Part shown: positions 49,542-58,744 of the stretch, piece by piece | Layout: the number at the start of each line of letters is the position of its first letter | How positions within the stretch are numbered: the first letter of the stretch is position 1 | Source of the DNA: CAVVMA01 sp963830715 | GTDB lineage: Bacteria > Desulfobacterota > Binatia > Binatales > Binataceae | Assembly (NCBI GenBank): GCA_963830715.1 | Contig: CAWHNS010000021.1 | Coordinates: 248,001-312,000 of the forward strand | Direction of reading: 5' to 3' | DNA: 64,000 nucleotides | Notes under the pieces: model-generated | What the model was told of the DNA's origin: nothing | Database searches by the model: none | What the model saw: the letters and a program-made list of their open reading frames with translations, nothing else | Position numbers and translations under genes: made by a program

Positions 49542-50255
49542 ATGGGAATCAGACTCAAGCAAATGTGTCTGTTGCTGAGCGCGGCATTAGTGGGATGCGC
49601 AGGAGCGTCCGCAACGCAGCAGTCGGCGATGTCGCCCGCGGTCGGCGCCCGTCCGACTCAAATTGTAGTTTACCCCTTCAGCGTCGATCCGTCAGACGTC
49701 ACGCTTAATCAGAGCATCATACAAAGGGCATACCGGAGCGTGTCCGGCGAAGACGAGAGCGCGCAGCAGCTTAAAATCGCCCACGACACCGCCGAAAACG
49801 TGTGCCTGGAAGTCGTCACCGCCTTGAAGGCGAAGGGATATGACGCGGTATGCCAGAATCGCGGAATCACCATCGCGGGCGACAATGTGCTGATCGTGGA
49901 TGGCGCCTTCACCGACATCAGCGAGGGAAACCGCCTGCGCCGGATCGTGATTGGACTGGGCGCGGGAGCGTCAACGCTGGACACCAGCGTCGAGATGTGG
50001 CAGCGGTCGGGCGCCGTGTCTTCCCGGCTGCTCGCATTCACGACCCACGCTGACAGCGGCAAGATGCCCGGAGTGGCAGTTATGGGCCCGGCGGGCGGCA
50101 GCAGCGCCGGCGCGGCCTCGGTGGTGGCCGTGAACGGCGCGGCCGGAGGCGTCAAGAGCTACACCTCGTCCAGCGGGTTTCTCGCCAACAAGACGGCCAC
50201 CCAGATCGTCGATTCGCTGACGCAATATTTTGCTCAGCACGGATGGGCCTCGTGA
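49542..50255 (+). CDS. Outer-membrane lipoprotein, DUF4410-like
   Basis: A 237-residue lipoprotein. The signal MCLLLSAALVGCAG contains a lipobox (LVGC) with the acylated Cys at about 19. The body has IVVYPFSVDPSDVTLNQ, ENVCLEVVTALKAKGYDAV and GNRLRRIVIGLGAGASTLDTSVE, the block order of DUF4410 proteins, followed by a glycine- and alanine-rich stretch (about 180-205). Function of the family is unknown. The gene is bracketed by the two copies of a 70-80 bp repeat. Confidence 0.8.
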   Translation: MGIRLKQMCLLLSAALVGCAGASATQQSAMSPAVGARPTQIVVYPFSVDPSDVTLNQSIIQRAYRSVSGEDESAQQLKIAHDTAENVCLEVVTALKAKGYDAVCQNRGITIAGDNVLIVDGAFTDISEGNRLRRIVIGLGAGASTLDTSVEMWQRSGAVSSRLLAFTTHADSGKMPGVAVMGPAGGSSAGAASVVAVNGAAGGVKSYTSSSGFLANKTATQIVDSLTQYFAQHGWAS

Positions 50256-50310
50256 CGGTATCACTCCCTCCGGATTTACTGGCAGGAGAAGCTTGCCTGG
50301 CGGGATCTTG

Positions 50311-50378
50311 AGTCGATTTCGATTTACGCGGCCACCCCGATGCCTGCCAGCCGTGAGCCGAGGCGCCCGGGGTGGGAT
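50311..50378 (+). repeat. Dispersed repeat, copy 2
   Basis: Second copy of the repeat at 49352-49430, lying in the 158-bp gap between the lipoprotein and phosphatase genes. It lacks 10 bp present in copy 1. It is not in frame with a recognisable protein here. Confidence 0.75.
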
Positions 50379-50413
50379 TGGCGTATCGCCGGCTTTCTTG
50401 CAAGACTGAGAGG

Positions 50414-50947
50414 GTGGTGGACTGGTTCAGCACACGACACGAGGGGGAGGCCCGTTCGACCCGCGATCGGCGCCCCTCGGTGACAGAGGTGTCAGATAAC
50501 CTGCTCGTCGGAGAGTACCCCGCCGCCGAAGATATCGGCTGGCTCAAAGAGACCTTCGCGGTAACCGCGGTCCATAATCTTCAGGACGATTACGACTTGC
50601 GGCACAACGGGCTCGATATCGGCGAGTTGCGCGCGGCCTATGCGCGCCACGGGATCAAGCTGGTGCGGACGCCGATTTCCGACGGCAGCGCCGATCATAT
50701 GGCCGAGCGCCTCGAGGCCGCCCTGGCCGACCTGCGCGCACTGATCGATTCGGGCGAGCGCGTTTACCTTCATTGCAACGCCGGTCTGAATCGCGCGCCC
50801 ACGCTCGCGATCGCTCATCTGCGCGCCCACGGCGGAATGTCGCTGGACGAGGCCGCGGCTCATCTGAAGCGCCGGCGCGCTTGCGGCCCGTTCATGACCG
50901 TATTGGAGGACTACTTCGGACCACGCGACCACAAGCCAGGCCGATAG
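50414..50947 (+). CDS. Dual-specificity / tyrosine phosphatase-like protein
   Basis: Cysteine phosphatase of about 177 residues. VYLHCNAGLNRAPTLAIAHL (about 119-138) is the C-x5-R active-site loop with the following Thr. ISDGSADHM upstream supplies the general-acid Asp loop. DNLLVGEYPAAEDIGWLKE begins the fold. The GTG at 50414 follows a GAGAGG stretch; a longer frame exists but its start has no family similarity. It ends 2 bp before the phosphatidyltransferase gene, so it may act on a phospholipid intermediate, as PTPMT1-like enzymes do; this is inference. Confidence 0.8.
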   Translation: MVDWFSTRHEGEARSTRDRRPSVTEVSDNLLVGEYPAAEDIGWLKETFAVTAVHNLQDDYDLRHNGLDIGELRAAYARHGIKLVRTPISDGSADHMAERLEAALADLRALIDSGERVYLHCNAGLNRAPTLAIAHLRAHGGMSLDEAAAHLKRRRACGPFMTVLEDYFGPRDHKPGR

Positions 50948-50948
50948 T

Positions 50949-51713
50949 GTGGCAGCTTCCGGCGCACTAGCAGGTTTCTCGGAGTCAAAACCGGGCCGGA
51001 AGTTCCTGACTCTGTGCGCATGGGGCGTTCATGCTTACACCGCGCTCGGCGCGGTGCTGGGCCTGCTCTCGATCGAATACGCCGCCCAGCTCGATTTCCG
51101 CGCGTCATTCGTGGCGATGGCGTTCGCGGTCGCGATCGATTCGAGCGACGGAGTGCTCGCGCGCGCGGTCAAGATCCGCCAGCGCGTACCCATGTTCGAC
51201 GGTACGCTGCTCGACAACGTCGTCGATTATCTGACCTACGTGGCCGCGCCGGTCTTCCTGATGCTGCGCGCGGGACTCCTGATCCCGGGGCATGGAGGCC
51301 TCGTGCTCGGCAGCCTGGTGATGCTCGCCAGCGCGTATGGCTTCTGCCGCGTCAACGCCAAGACCGATGACCACTATTTTCTTGGCTTTCCCTCGTATTG
51401 GAACCTGGTCGCGTTCTATCTCTTCTGTCTTCACTTTCCGGTGATCGTCAATTCGATGATCGTGGCGGCGTTCGCCGCGATGGTGTTCGTGCCGATCAAG
51501 TTCATCTACCCGAGCCGGACCGTGCCGCTCCGCCCGCTTACCGTCACGCTCGGGATTATCTGGGGCGTCGTGACGATAGCGATGCTCCCGATGCTCCCGG
51601 CGGTGAACCGGGTATTGCTCTACGTCTCGCTGAGCTACATCGTTTACTACCTGGTCGTGTCGTTCGTGCTGCACGGGCGCGAGGTACTGGCGCGCGATCG
51701 CGAGGCCGCCTGA
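50949..51713 (+). CDS. CDP-alcohol phosphatidyltransferase, phosphatidylcholine-synthase-like
   Basis: Integral membrane enzyme of 254 residues with about eight helices. SSDGVLARAVKIRQRVPMFDGTLLDNVVDYLTY (about 66-98, quoted in parts: SSDGVLAR, FDGTLLDNVVDY) carries the CDP-alcohol motif D-G-x2-A-R-x(8+)-G-x3-D-x3-D, with a spacing and neighbourhood like bacterial Pcs. The N-terminal AWGVHAYTALGAVLGLLSI is also as in Pcs. It would join choline, or another alcohol, to CDP-diacylglycerol. The start is GTG at 50949. Confidence 0.8.
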   Translation: MAASGALAGFSESKPGRKFLTLCAWGVHAYTALGAVLGLLSIEYAAQLDFRASFVAMAFAVAIDSSDGVLARAVKIRQRVPMFDGTLLDNVVDYLTYVAAPVFLMLRAGLLIPGHGGLVLGSLVMLASAYGFCRVNAKTDDHYFLGFPSYWNLVAFYLFCLHFPVIVNSMIVAAFAAMVFVPIKFIYPSRTVPLRPLTVTLGIIWGVVTIAMLPMLPAVNRVLLYVSLSYIVYYLVVSFVLHGREVLARDREAA

Positions 51714-51717
51714 TAGG

Positions 51718-53516
51718 ATGCCAGTAGCCGCCGCTAGCCAGTCCACTCCCAACAGCCCCCCTCCCTGGCTAGAGACAATCGACGGCCCGTGCGGCATCCT
51801 GTTGATCGCCCCGCACGGAGGACGCGCCGGACCCGCGGCGCGCTCCCGGCCAGACCCGAAGGTCAACGACCTCTACACGGCCCACATCACGCGCACACTC
51901 GCCACGCGCCTTTCGGCTAGCGCGTTGATCAACTCCGGGATGGATCGTAACCAGCTCGATTGCAACCGCCTCGGCCAATTGGTGGAGCATGCGCCATGGC
52001 TGCTGGAGATGATCGCCGGTCGAATCGAGGAAATCGCCGCGCGGCACGGGCGAGCGATCGTGCTCGTAATCCACGGATGGAACGTTATCGAGCCGCGAGT
52101 TGACTTCGGCCTGGGCGCACGCCTCAGGGAGGGCAAGCTCGTCACGGCCGGCAACGCGCACATCTCAGCCAGTGACGAATTCGTCAACCGCGCCGTTACC
52201 GCGATCGCCGACGGCCTGACCCGAAGCGGGATCATTCCGAGCTTCGGCCACCGCTATCCCGCCGGCGGCTTTCACAATCTGCTGCAGGCATTCACGCCCC
52301 GGCATCTGGAGAGCCCCATCCAGCGCTGAGGGAGCTTGCCGCATTGTCCGCCAGACGCGCGATTGACGCGCTGCAACTGGAGCTTTCGGTCGCGGTGCGG
52401 ATGCCGGGTGCGATGCGCGATCGCGCGCTCGAAGCGATCGGCGCGGTTTTCGCGAACGATGCACTTGAGCCGCACGATCGCACGCCGATTCCGGTGGTCA
52501 GGACAATCAGGCCCAAGGCGCCTTTTGCGCAGCACGATCAACGCCCCGCCGCTCCGTCGCGAGTGGGAGTCGAGTTCTACGACGCGTCGGCGGGCGTCGG
52601 CGCGATGGCAAGCTTCGACCTCGGACCGGCCGCGATGGGCGCGCGTATAATGATGCTGCTCGATCGCCGCCGCGTCGCGCTCTTCACCGGCGAAGGCCTC
52701 GCACGGCGCGAGGGCGCGCGGATCGCACTCGGGCCGCTTGCTCTTCACGCCCGGGACGGCCAGGTCGCGCTGCGATTCAGCGGTCCCGCCGTAATCGTGC
52801 CGGACGGAGCCGCTTACCTTAGCATCGAGCGTGCGCTGGCTTCCGGGACGCTCGACCAGTGCGCTGACATTGATGTGCGCCTCGAAATGCACGGACCGGC
52901 GCTGGATCTCCACGAAATCCTCACTGGCGGAGTACCAGCCTCAACGCCGGCGGATTGGATCGCGGCATTCGGACGGCTCTCGGGCACAATTGCGATTGGC
53001 GGCGAGACCCGAAAGCTCGACGCGGTCGGCCGCGTCGGTCTGTCGTTCACGGGAATCGGTCCGGCCCGCTTCGTCTCGCGCCGCATGATATGGGCCTGCT
53101 TTCCCACGGCTTCGCCGAAGATCGCCCTCGAGGCGCGCGTCGTGTCCGGTGAGGACGGCACCATGCATCGCGCCGCGCGCATCCTCGGCGATCAAGGATG
53201 GAACCGATGCGACGTGACCCGACTCGAGCTCGAGGCGCCCGCGATCGACGCGCCGCCCGAGAAAATCGCGGCGACGGTTGCGATTAAGACCGACGCTAAA
53301 ATTGACGGCGCCCCTGACGCCTCGCTTTCGGGCGAGATTCAGAGCTTCGTCCCGCTATCGCGGCCGGGACCGAACCAGAGCCGCATCTACACTTCGCTGG
53401 GGTTCGCGCGCTTCACCCTCGGATCGCACGAAGGCGCCGGAATGTTCGAGTATTCGCGCCGCATAGTTGCTGCAGCGTCGATACAGGCGCAGCCTTCCGA
53501 CGACGGAAACGGTTGA
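51718..53516 (+). CDS. N-formylglutamate-amidohydrolase-like protein fused to an unknown domain (one frameshift)
   Basis: I read 51718-52329 and 52344-53516 as one protein of about 599 residues, because skipping a base near 52322 joins HLESPIQ with LRELAALSARRAIDALQLELS, the usual end of this fold. The N-terminal half has GILLIAPHGGRAGP, NDLYTAHITRTLATRL, VLVIHGWNV and FGHRYPAGGFHNLLQAF, which resemble N-formylglutamate amidohydrolases with His and Glu metal ligands. The C-terminal 350 residues are beta-rich (GVEFYDASAGVGAMASFDLG) and unknown to me. The two parts could also be separate genes. Confidence 0.6.
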
Positions 53517-53542
53517 TTGCTGATTGGAACGGCAGGCCGGAA

Positions 53543-54453
53543 TCAGGGCTGAGCGGGACGCGGTTGTGCGGCGAGCAACTCGTCCAGACGCGTGGCAACT
53601 TCGACCAGTTGCTTCGCAAGCGGCGCGTCTGCGCATTCCTTCACGAACGGCGCGCCGCGGTCGCAAGCGTCGGCGAGCCGGGGATCAAACGACAGGCGGG
53701 CCATAATCGCCGGCCCTTTATCGCGCACCAACGCGGCCAGGTCGCCGTGCGGCAGAAGCGGCCGCATCGAATGGCAACTCTCGCAGTAAAAGCCGGTCAT
53801 GTTCTCGATTATTCCCATGACTGGCGTACCCGTGCGCGCCGCAGCTTGCAGCGCGGCCTTGACCGCCTGGACGCCCAGCACCGACGGATGGGTCAGCAGC
53901 ACGAGCCCGGTAATCGGCGCGGTCCTGATGATCAGACCCATCTCGCCGAGTCCGGGCGCCACATCGATCAGGAGAAAATCGAGCGCGCCGAAACGGGTCT
54001 GGCCGAGAAGCCGCCGCAACATCTGCGGACGCGTCAATTCAACCGGGCGCGCACCGTTGCTGATCGTCGGGGGCTCCTCTTCGGTCAGGCTCAACGGTGG
54101 CGGCTCGGATTCAACCAGCAGATTGCTCGCCACGACGCGCAAACCCAGTGGACCGGAGGCGGGATCGATCCCGTCCGCGGTCGGGTACAATCGCGCGCGC
54201 TTCATCCCGAGCATCGCCGCGACGCTCGGCGAGTCGAGGTCCGCGTCCAGCAGGCCGACCTTACGCCCCTTGAGCGCGAGCGCTACCGCAACGTTGGTCA
54301 GGATTGCGCTCTTGCCGACGCCGCCTTTGGCGCTCGCGAAGGCGACGACGCTCCTCACCGGCGTGAGATTGACCTTTACTCGCGTCAGCTCCAACTCGGG
54401 CAGGTGCGAGTGTCCCCGAGCGGTCCCGCTTCGGATTCGCCGAAAAGTTTCAT
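53543..54453 (-). CDS. Mrp/NBP35-type P-loop ATPase (frameshift near the N-terminus)
   Basis: ParA-like ATPase of about 300 residues. AFASAKGGVGKSAILTNVAVAL is the deviant Walker A, VGLLDADLDSPSV Walker A', DFLLIDVAPGLGEM Walker B, and GFYCESCHS the C-x-x-C that binds a bridging iron-sulfur cluster in Mrp dimers. A start at the ATG at 54453 (MKLFGESEAGPLG) needs a one-base change near 54400; without it the frame starts at TTG 54394. Mrp proteins carry iron-sulfur clusters to target enzymes. No iron-sulfur assembly gene lies next to it. Confidence 0.82.
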
Positions 54454-54641
54454 CAAAAACTGGACTGCGGAAGACGTCGCAGCAACTAGCCGCCGCAGTG
54501 ACCAGGAGAGTACTTGAATCTAGGATGCCCGGTTGAGTGGCTGTCGTAAAGGTCTCTCGGAAGCGCTTCGCAGAGGCTCAATCGCGGAGCCTTGCGTAAA
54601 GCGCGCTTTTGGGGCGCAATTGCGATCGGACGGAACCTTAG

Positions 54642-54962
54642 ATGGAAACGTGTCTCACGCTGGTCGTTTCGCTGTTTATCCATCCCGGACGCGAGGCCGA
54701 GTTCGAGCAATTCGAATCGGCAGCCAGGGCGATCATGCGGCGTTACGGCGGCAGGATCGAGCGGAGAATCGGTTGCACACCGCAGGCCGGGCGGAATCAG
54801 CCGCACGAAGTGCACATCGTGACTTTTCCGGACGAACATTCTTTCGACCGATATCGCAGCGACGCCGACCTGAACGCTCTCGCGGACCTGCGCGCCCGCG
54901 CGATTCGCGAGACCATGGTATGGCGCGGCGCGGACCTGCCGACTTCCGCCGAATCAAGCTGA
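54642..54962 (+). CDS. Small DUF1330-like protein
   Basis: A 106-residue protein with a ferredoxin-like, dimeric alpha-beta-barrel pattern: CLTLVVSLFIHPGREAEFEQFES, AIMRRYGGRIERRIG and HIVTFPDEHSFDRYRSDADLNAL match the order of strands and helices in DUF1330 or NIPSNAP-like proteins. Function is unknown. It stands alone between the Mrp gene and a palindromic repeat element. Confidence 0.65.
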   Translation: METCLTLVVSLFIHPGREAEFEQFESAARAIMRRYGGRIERRIGCTPQAGRNQPHEVHIVTFPDEHSFDRYRSDADLNALADLRARAIRETMVWRGADLPTSAESS

Positions 54963-55000
54963 GCTGTTATCTTTTTCAGCTCGCAACCTGGTGGAAGCAG

Positions 55001-55141
55001 GCACCCTCACCCGCGCTCGCGATGCTCACGCGGCCTCTCCCTGGTCAGGGAGAGGCGCAAAAGAGACCTCGCTATCTCTGTGAGCGCCTCTCCCGCTTGC
55101 GGGAGAGGGCGGCTCGCGTTGCGCGAGCCAAGTGAGGGTGC
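55001..55141. repeat. 141-bp palindromic element with three hairpins
   Basis: The ends GCACCCTCAC (55001-55010) and GTGAGGGTGC (55132-55141) are a perfect 10-bp inverted repeat. Inside are three perfect hairpins: GCCTCTCCCT/AGGGAGAGGC (55033-55056), CCTCTCCCGC/GCGGGAGAGG (55087-55108) and GGCTCGCG/CGCGAGCC (55111-55129). It fills the gap between the DUF1330-like gene and the convergent VOC gene. It looks like a non-autonomous mobile or REP/BIME-type element and could also act as a bidirectional terminator. Confidence 0.8.
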
Positions 55142-55219
55142 TGGTCGCGCAAACCACAAAGCTCACAGCCGCTGAACACTGGACGCTTCCACAGTCTGAC
55201 CGTAGTCGCGAAACGTGCG

Positions 55220-55576
55220 TCACTTGCTCGCGCGCTGGACGAGGTCCACGCCGTTCCCGGCCGGATCGGAGAGGTTGGCGAGACTTGTCTTCGGCCGACC
55301 CTCCATCTTGCCACCTGCATTCACCGCACGTTTGATCGCATCCTCGATATTGTCGACGGCAAAATCCAGATGGATCGGCGTCCAATGCCGCCGATAGTCG
55401 CGCGAGATCTCTCCCTGCTTCCCGGCGGGAGTCTTCATGATCCAGAAAGTGTGATCGTCGAGCGTAACCTGCGCCCAGTCGGCTTCGTGCTTGACCACCG
55501 TCAGGCCAAGGCCTTGTCCATAGAACTGGACTGCCTTCTCGATATCGTCAACATCGATACAGACCTTGAATTTCAT
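55220..55576 (-). CDS. VOC (glyoxalase-fold) family protein
   Basis: A 118-residue metalloenzyme-like protein. CIDVDDIEKAVQFYGQGLGLTVV is the first beta-alpha-beta unit, and IHLDFAVDNIEDAIKRAVNAGG with LSDPAGNGVDLVQ the second. His and Glu positions for metal are partly kept (HLDF). A ribosome site GGAGG sits before the ATG at 55576. The family includes glyoxalase, dioxygenase and resistance proteins; the reaction is not known. Confidence 0.85.
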   Translation of the reverse strand: MKFKVCIDVDDIEKAVQFYGQGLGLTVVKHEADWAQVTLDDHTFWIMKTPAGKQGEISRDYRRHWTPIHLDFAVDNIEDAIKRAVNAGGKMEGRPKTSLANLSDPAGNGVDLVQRASK

Positions 55577-55615
55577 CGTTGCCTCCGTGCGCGGCCTTGC
55601 CGCGCGATCGGGCGC

Positions 55616-56272
55616 TCACTCCAGCGCGACGCTCGGGATATATCCCTCGGTCCCGTTCTTCATTCGGATCTTCATATATTCCAGTGCAAGTCCGATGACG
55701 TGGACGGGGCGCCCCTTGTGCACCTGCGCGATCTTCTTTCCCCATCGGTTGGGATGATCGTAGACCGGCGAATCTAGAGTCAGCTTGAAAATCTTGTCGG
55801 TCGGCTTTATTAGGCCGACGGTGGAAGGCAGGATGTACCCGCTCGTACCGTCCTTGAGCTGCACCTGAAGAAAGTAATGTGTCGATCCGGTCACATTGAT
55901 CAGTTTGTCCGCATATATGCGCCGGAGATGTTTGCTGATCTTGCTGGGGCGCGAATACACCCAGGTGTCTTCAAGAATCTTGACCTCCGCGCGCCCGGGC
56001 TCGACCTCGGGCTCGCTTTGCGCGGAAACAGGACGGCGTTTGGGCTTGTGCGCCGAGGGCGTCGCGCGCAGGGCGGGCGGCGGTCCCGTCGGGACGGGCG
56101 GCAGGCCGGGCGGGGCGGGCGGCGGCGCCGGAGTTGCGCCGACCTCCGGCGCAGAAGGGGCAGTAGTAGTTCCGCCGGCGCCGGGTGTCTGAGCGACAGC
56201 CGGGACTGCGAGGCCGGCGATCAGTAATGCGATCGCGGCGACCAGCGCGAACAAGGATCCGCGGCAAACCAT
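55616..56272 (-). CDS. Secreted proline-rich protein with two SH3b domains
   Basis: A 218-residue protein with a signal peptide (SLFALVAAIALLIAGLAVPAVAQ, about 6-28), a proline-rich linker (about 30-85), and two SH3b-like domains (about 95-155 with WVYSRPSKISKHLRRI and DGTSGYILPSTV; about 160-218 with SPVYDHPNRWGKKIAQV and NGTEGYIPSVALE). Bacterial SH3b domains often bind cell-wall peptides. It is likely periplasmic or wall-associated. It ends 39 bp before the VOC start. Confidence 0.8.
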   Translation of the reverse strand: MVCRGSLFALVAAIALLIAGLAVPAVAQTPGAGGTTTAPSAPEVGATPAPPPAPPGLPPVPTGPPPALRATPSAHKPKRRPVSAQSEPEVEPGRAEVKILEDTWVYSRPSKISKHLRRIYADKLINVTGSTHYFLQVQLKDGTSGYILPSTVGLIKPTDKIFKLTLDSPVYDHPNRWGKKIAQVHKGRPVHVIGLALEYMKIRMKNGTEGYIPSVALE

Positions 56273-56288
56273 TCTCCCCTCTCCCTCT

Positions 56289-58061
56289 TTAGCACGCGCC
56301 GCAAACCGTGCATCGCGTCACGTCGCACGGATTGGTCTGATGCTCGAAGTGCGCCTTCTTGCGCTCGGACAACAGGAACCACTTGTATATGTGATGGTCG
56401 ATGAAGTCCCAGGGCAGCACCTCATCGTGACCGTACGCGCGCGTCACGAATGAATCCGGATCGGGCATCACTTCGCCGCCGGATGCGGCCTCGCGCCCGA
56501 TCGCTTTCAACTCCTGCCAGATTTCGCCGGGTCTCTCGCAGCGCTGCCGGTTGAGCCGCTCCAGAATTTTCCCGACCCGCCGGTCGCCGCGCGAGACCAT
56601 GGTCTGAAAGTACGCCTCTCGCGGCGATTCGGCGTCGAGTTCGACCATCCCCGGCAGCCGGCCAAGCGCCGATCGGAGGATCGCGATCTTGCGCTTGATG
56701 ATCCGCGGATCCTGCATCGGGTCCCACTGGAAAGGCGTCCAGGGCTTGGGTACGAACGGATTCAGCGACACGGTTACCCGTCCGACGCGTTTGCGCGACG
56801 CCCTGGCGCGATCGAGAATCCGGGCGGTCAGGTCCGCGATCGCCGTAACATCGTCGTCGTTCTCCTCGGGCAGGCCGCACATGAAGTAAAGCTTCAGGTT
56901 CTCGACACCCCCACCGATCAGCATCGCGGCTGCGTCGAGAATCTCGCCCTCCGTGAGGTTCTTGTTGATCACGCGCCGCATCCGCTCGCTGCCTGCCTCG
57001 GGCGCGACCGTGACGCTCTGGTTGCCGTTGCGCGCGAGTGAGGCCGCGAGTTGCGGCGAGATGCAATCCGCCTTGAGCGACGACGGCGACAGGCGCCCGC
57101 CCCGATCCGCGACCGCCTCGGCAATTCGAGCGACGCCGGGCACGCTCGCCATTTCCGCGCCCACCAGTCCGATTACCGATCTCTCAGCCAGTCCGCTCTG
57201 CGCCTGCGCGATGAGGTTCTCCGGACTGCGGTAGCGGATCGGCCGGTACATGAAGCCGGCCGCGCAAAACCGGCATCCCCATTGGCAGCCGCGGCTCGCC
57301 TCGACCAGGTACATGTCGCCGAAGACTGATTCGTCGGTGAGGATCAGAGAGGCGGTCGTGAATCGATCGAGGTCCTTGATAAACCGCCGGCGAACCGCCG
57401 GACGCTCGGCAGGTCCGCGGTAGTTGACCGCGGCGAGCGCGCCCGACTCGTCGTAAATCGGCGTGAAGTGCTCCGGGACGTAGGCACCCTCGACTCTCGA
57501 GAGGTGCTCCATCAGTCGGGCTCCCGCGAGACCCGAATCGCGCGCTTCACGGTAGCTTGCGAGGAACTCGGGAATCATCTCCTCGCCCTCGCCGATCAGA
57601 AAGAGATCGACGAAGTCGGCGATCGGCTCAGGGTTGAGAAAAACCGCCGAGCCCCCGGCGATCACCAGCGGATAGCCTCGCCCCTCGCGGTCGTCGCGGC
57701 GAAGCGGAATTCCGGCCATCTCGAGAATCGAAACGACGTTCAGGTAATCGGTCTCGAACGAGACCGAAAATGCGAGAATTTCGAAGTCGGACAGCGGACG
57801 CGCCTGCTCGAACGAGATGAATCGTTCGCGGCGGGCGCGGATCAGTTCGCGCTCATCGGCGTCGGGCAGAAATGCACGATCGACGGAAACGCGCGCGTCG
57901 CGATCGAAAATCTGGTAGACGGACTGGAAACCCAGGTTCGCCATCCCCAGCGGATAAACGTTGGGATAAACGAGGCAGGTGAGAGTATCGCCGCCGGGAT
58001 GGCGCTCGAAGAGCACCCTTTCCTTCGCGATGCGCTCGAGCGCGCGCTTGCGGATGAACAT
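56289..58061 (-). CDS. B12-binding-like radical SAM protein (TIGR03960 type)
   Basis: A 590-residue radical SAM enzyme. The N-terminal domain (about 30-190) reads CLVYPNVYPLGMANLGFQSVYQI and resembles a cobalamin-binding fold without the classical His. The radical SAM core has ASRGCQWGCRFCAAGF (about 254-269) with the C-x3-C-x2-C cluster site, then APEAGSERMRRVINKNL and LYFMCGLPEENDDD. The C-terminus carries CDVTRCTVCGAC, a possible second metal site. Such proteins are often near ribosomal and RNA genes; their reaction is not established in my knowledge. Confidence 0.85.
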   Translation of the reverse strand: MFIRKRALERIAKERVLFERHPGGDTLTCLVYPNVYPLGMANLGFQSVYQIFDRDARVSVDRAFLPDADERELIRARRERFISFEQARPLSDFEILAFSVSFETDYLNVVSILEMAGIPLRRDDREGRGYPLVIAGGSAVFLNPEPIADFVDLFLIGEGEEMIPEFLASYREARDSGLAGARLMEHLSRVEGAYVPEHFTPIYDESGALAAVNYRGPAERPAVRRRFIKDLDRFTTASLILTDESVFGDMYLVEASRGCQWGCRFCAAGFMYRPIRYRSPENLIAQAQSGLAERSVIGLVGAEMASVPGVARIAEAVADRGGRLSPSSLKADCISPQLAASLARNGNQSVTVAPEAGSERMRRVINKNLTEGEILDAAAMLIGGGVENLKLYFMCGLPEENDDDVTAIADLTARILDRARASRKRVGRVTVSLNPFVPKPWTPFQWDPMQDPRIIKRKIAILRSALGRLPGMVELDAESPREAYFQTMVSRGDRRVGKILERLNRQRCERPGEIWQELKAIGREAASGGEVMPDPDSFVTRAYGHDEVLPWDFIDHHIYKWFLLSERKKAHFEHQTNPCDVTRCTVCGAC

Positions 58062-58173
58062 GAATTGCCGGCTTTGAGCTACTCCCAGGTGGTAGCTTAT
58101 TCCGGCTCCGAAACCGCGCTCAAGGGCCCTGCCGGCGGGGTTAGCCTCCTAATTTGAAATTCTGGGCGCCGAT

Positions 58174-58569
58174 TCAACTTGCGACCTTGTCCTTGTAGGT
58201 CGCGAGGTACCAAATATTTCCGAAAGCGTCTTTCACTGCCGCGGTGCGCTCCTGGAAGGGTCGTTCGGTGGGTTTGGCGAGCGAGCTTGCGCCAGCCGCA
58301 ATCGCGCGACCGTAGGTCGCATCTACGTCATCCACGTACACATAGATCGAGGCGCGGGTCGCCTCCGCATACGGGGGATCCATCGCGGACAACACCACAA
58401 CGGAGTCGCCAATCCGTGCTTGGACATGAAAGCCTTTGTCGATTTTGTTGCGCTCCAATTCTACTGCGCCAAAGACTTGCCTGACGAAGTCGAGCAGGTC
58501 TGGGCGACCGTAGATAAAAGGCCTGACAGCGCCCATCCCATTGCGGATGTGCTTGTTTTGTTCGTTCAT
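58174..58569 (-). CDS. VOC (glyoxalase-fold) family protein, PhnB-like
   Basis: A 131-residue protein with the glyoxalase fold. The start ATG at 58569 gives MNEQNKHIRNGMGAVRPFIY. LLDFVRQVFGAVELE, SIYVYVDDVDATYGRAIAAGA and VKDAFGNIWYLATYK are typical of PhnB and YCII-like VOC proteins. A GGGGAGA stretch is upstream. The enzyme activity is not known. It is the only plausible gene between the radical SAM and HPt genes. Confidence 0.82.
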   Translation of the reverse strand: MNEQNKHIRNGMGAVRPFIYGRPDLLDFVRQVFGAVELERNKIDKGFHVQARIGDSVVVLSAMDPPYAEATRASIYVYVDDVDATYGRAIAAGASSLAKPTERPFQERTAAVKDAFGNIWYLATYKDKVAS

Positions 58570-58744
58570 CGGCGTGTCTCCCCTAACGCTCTTCTCAACC
58601 GCCATGCTTTTTTCGCTCGCAGCCTCGATCAACTCGGCCGACCGACCATAGCCGATCCCTCATCCCGGCTGCCATCCCTGGCGTACAGCGCAGGGTCCGA
58701 TGCACTGAGATCAGGACACTACCGCCGGCGGAAGGCCGGCGTGA

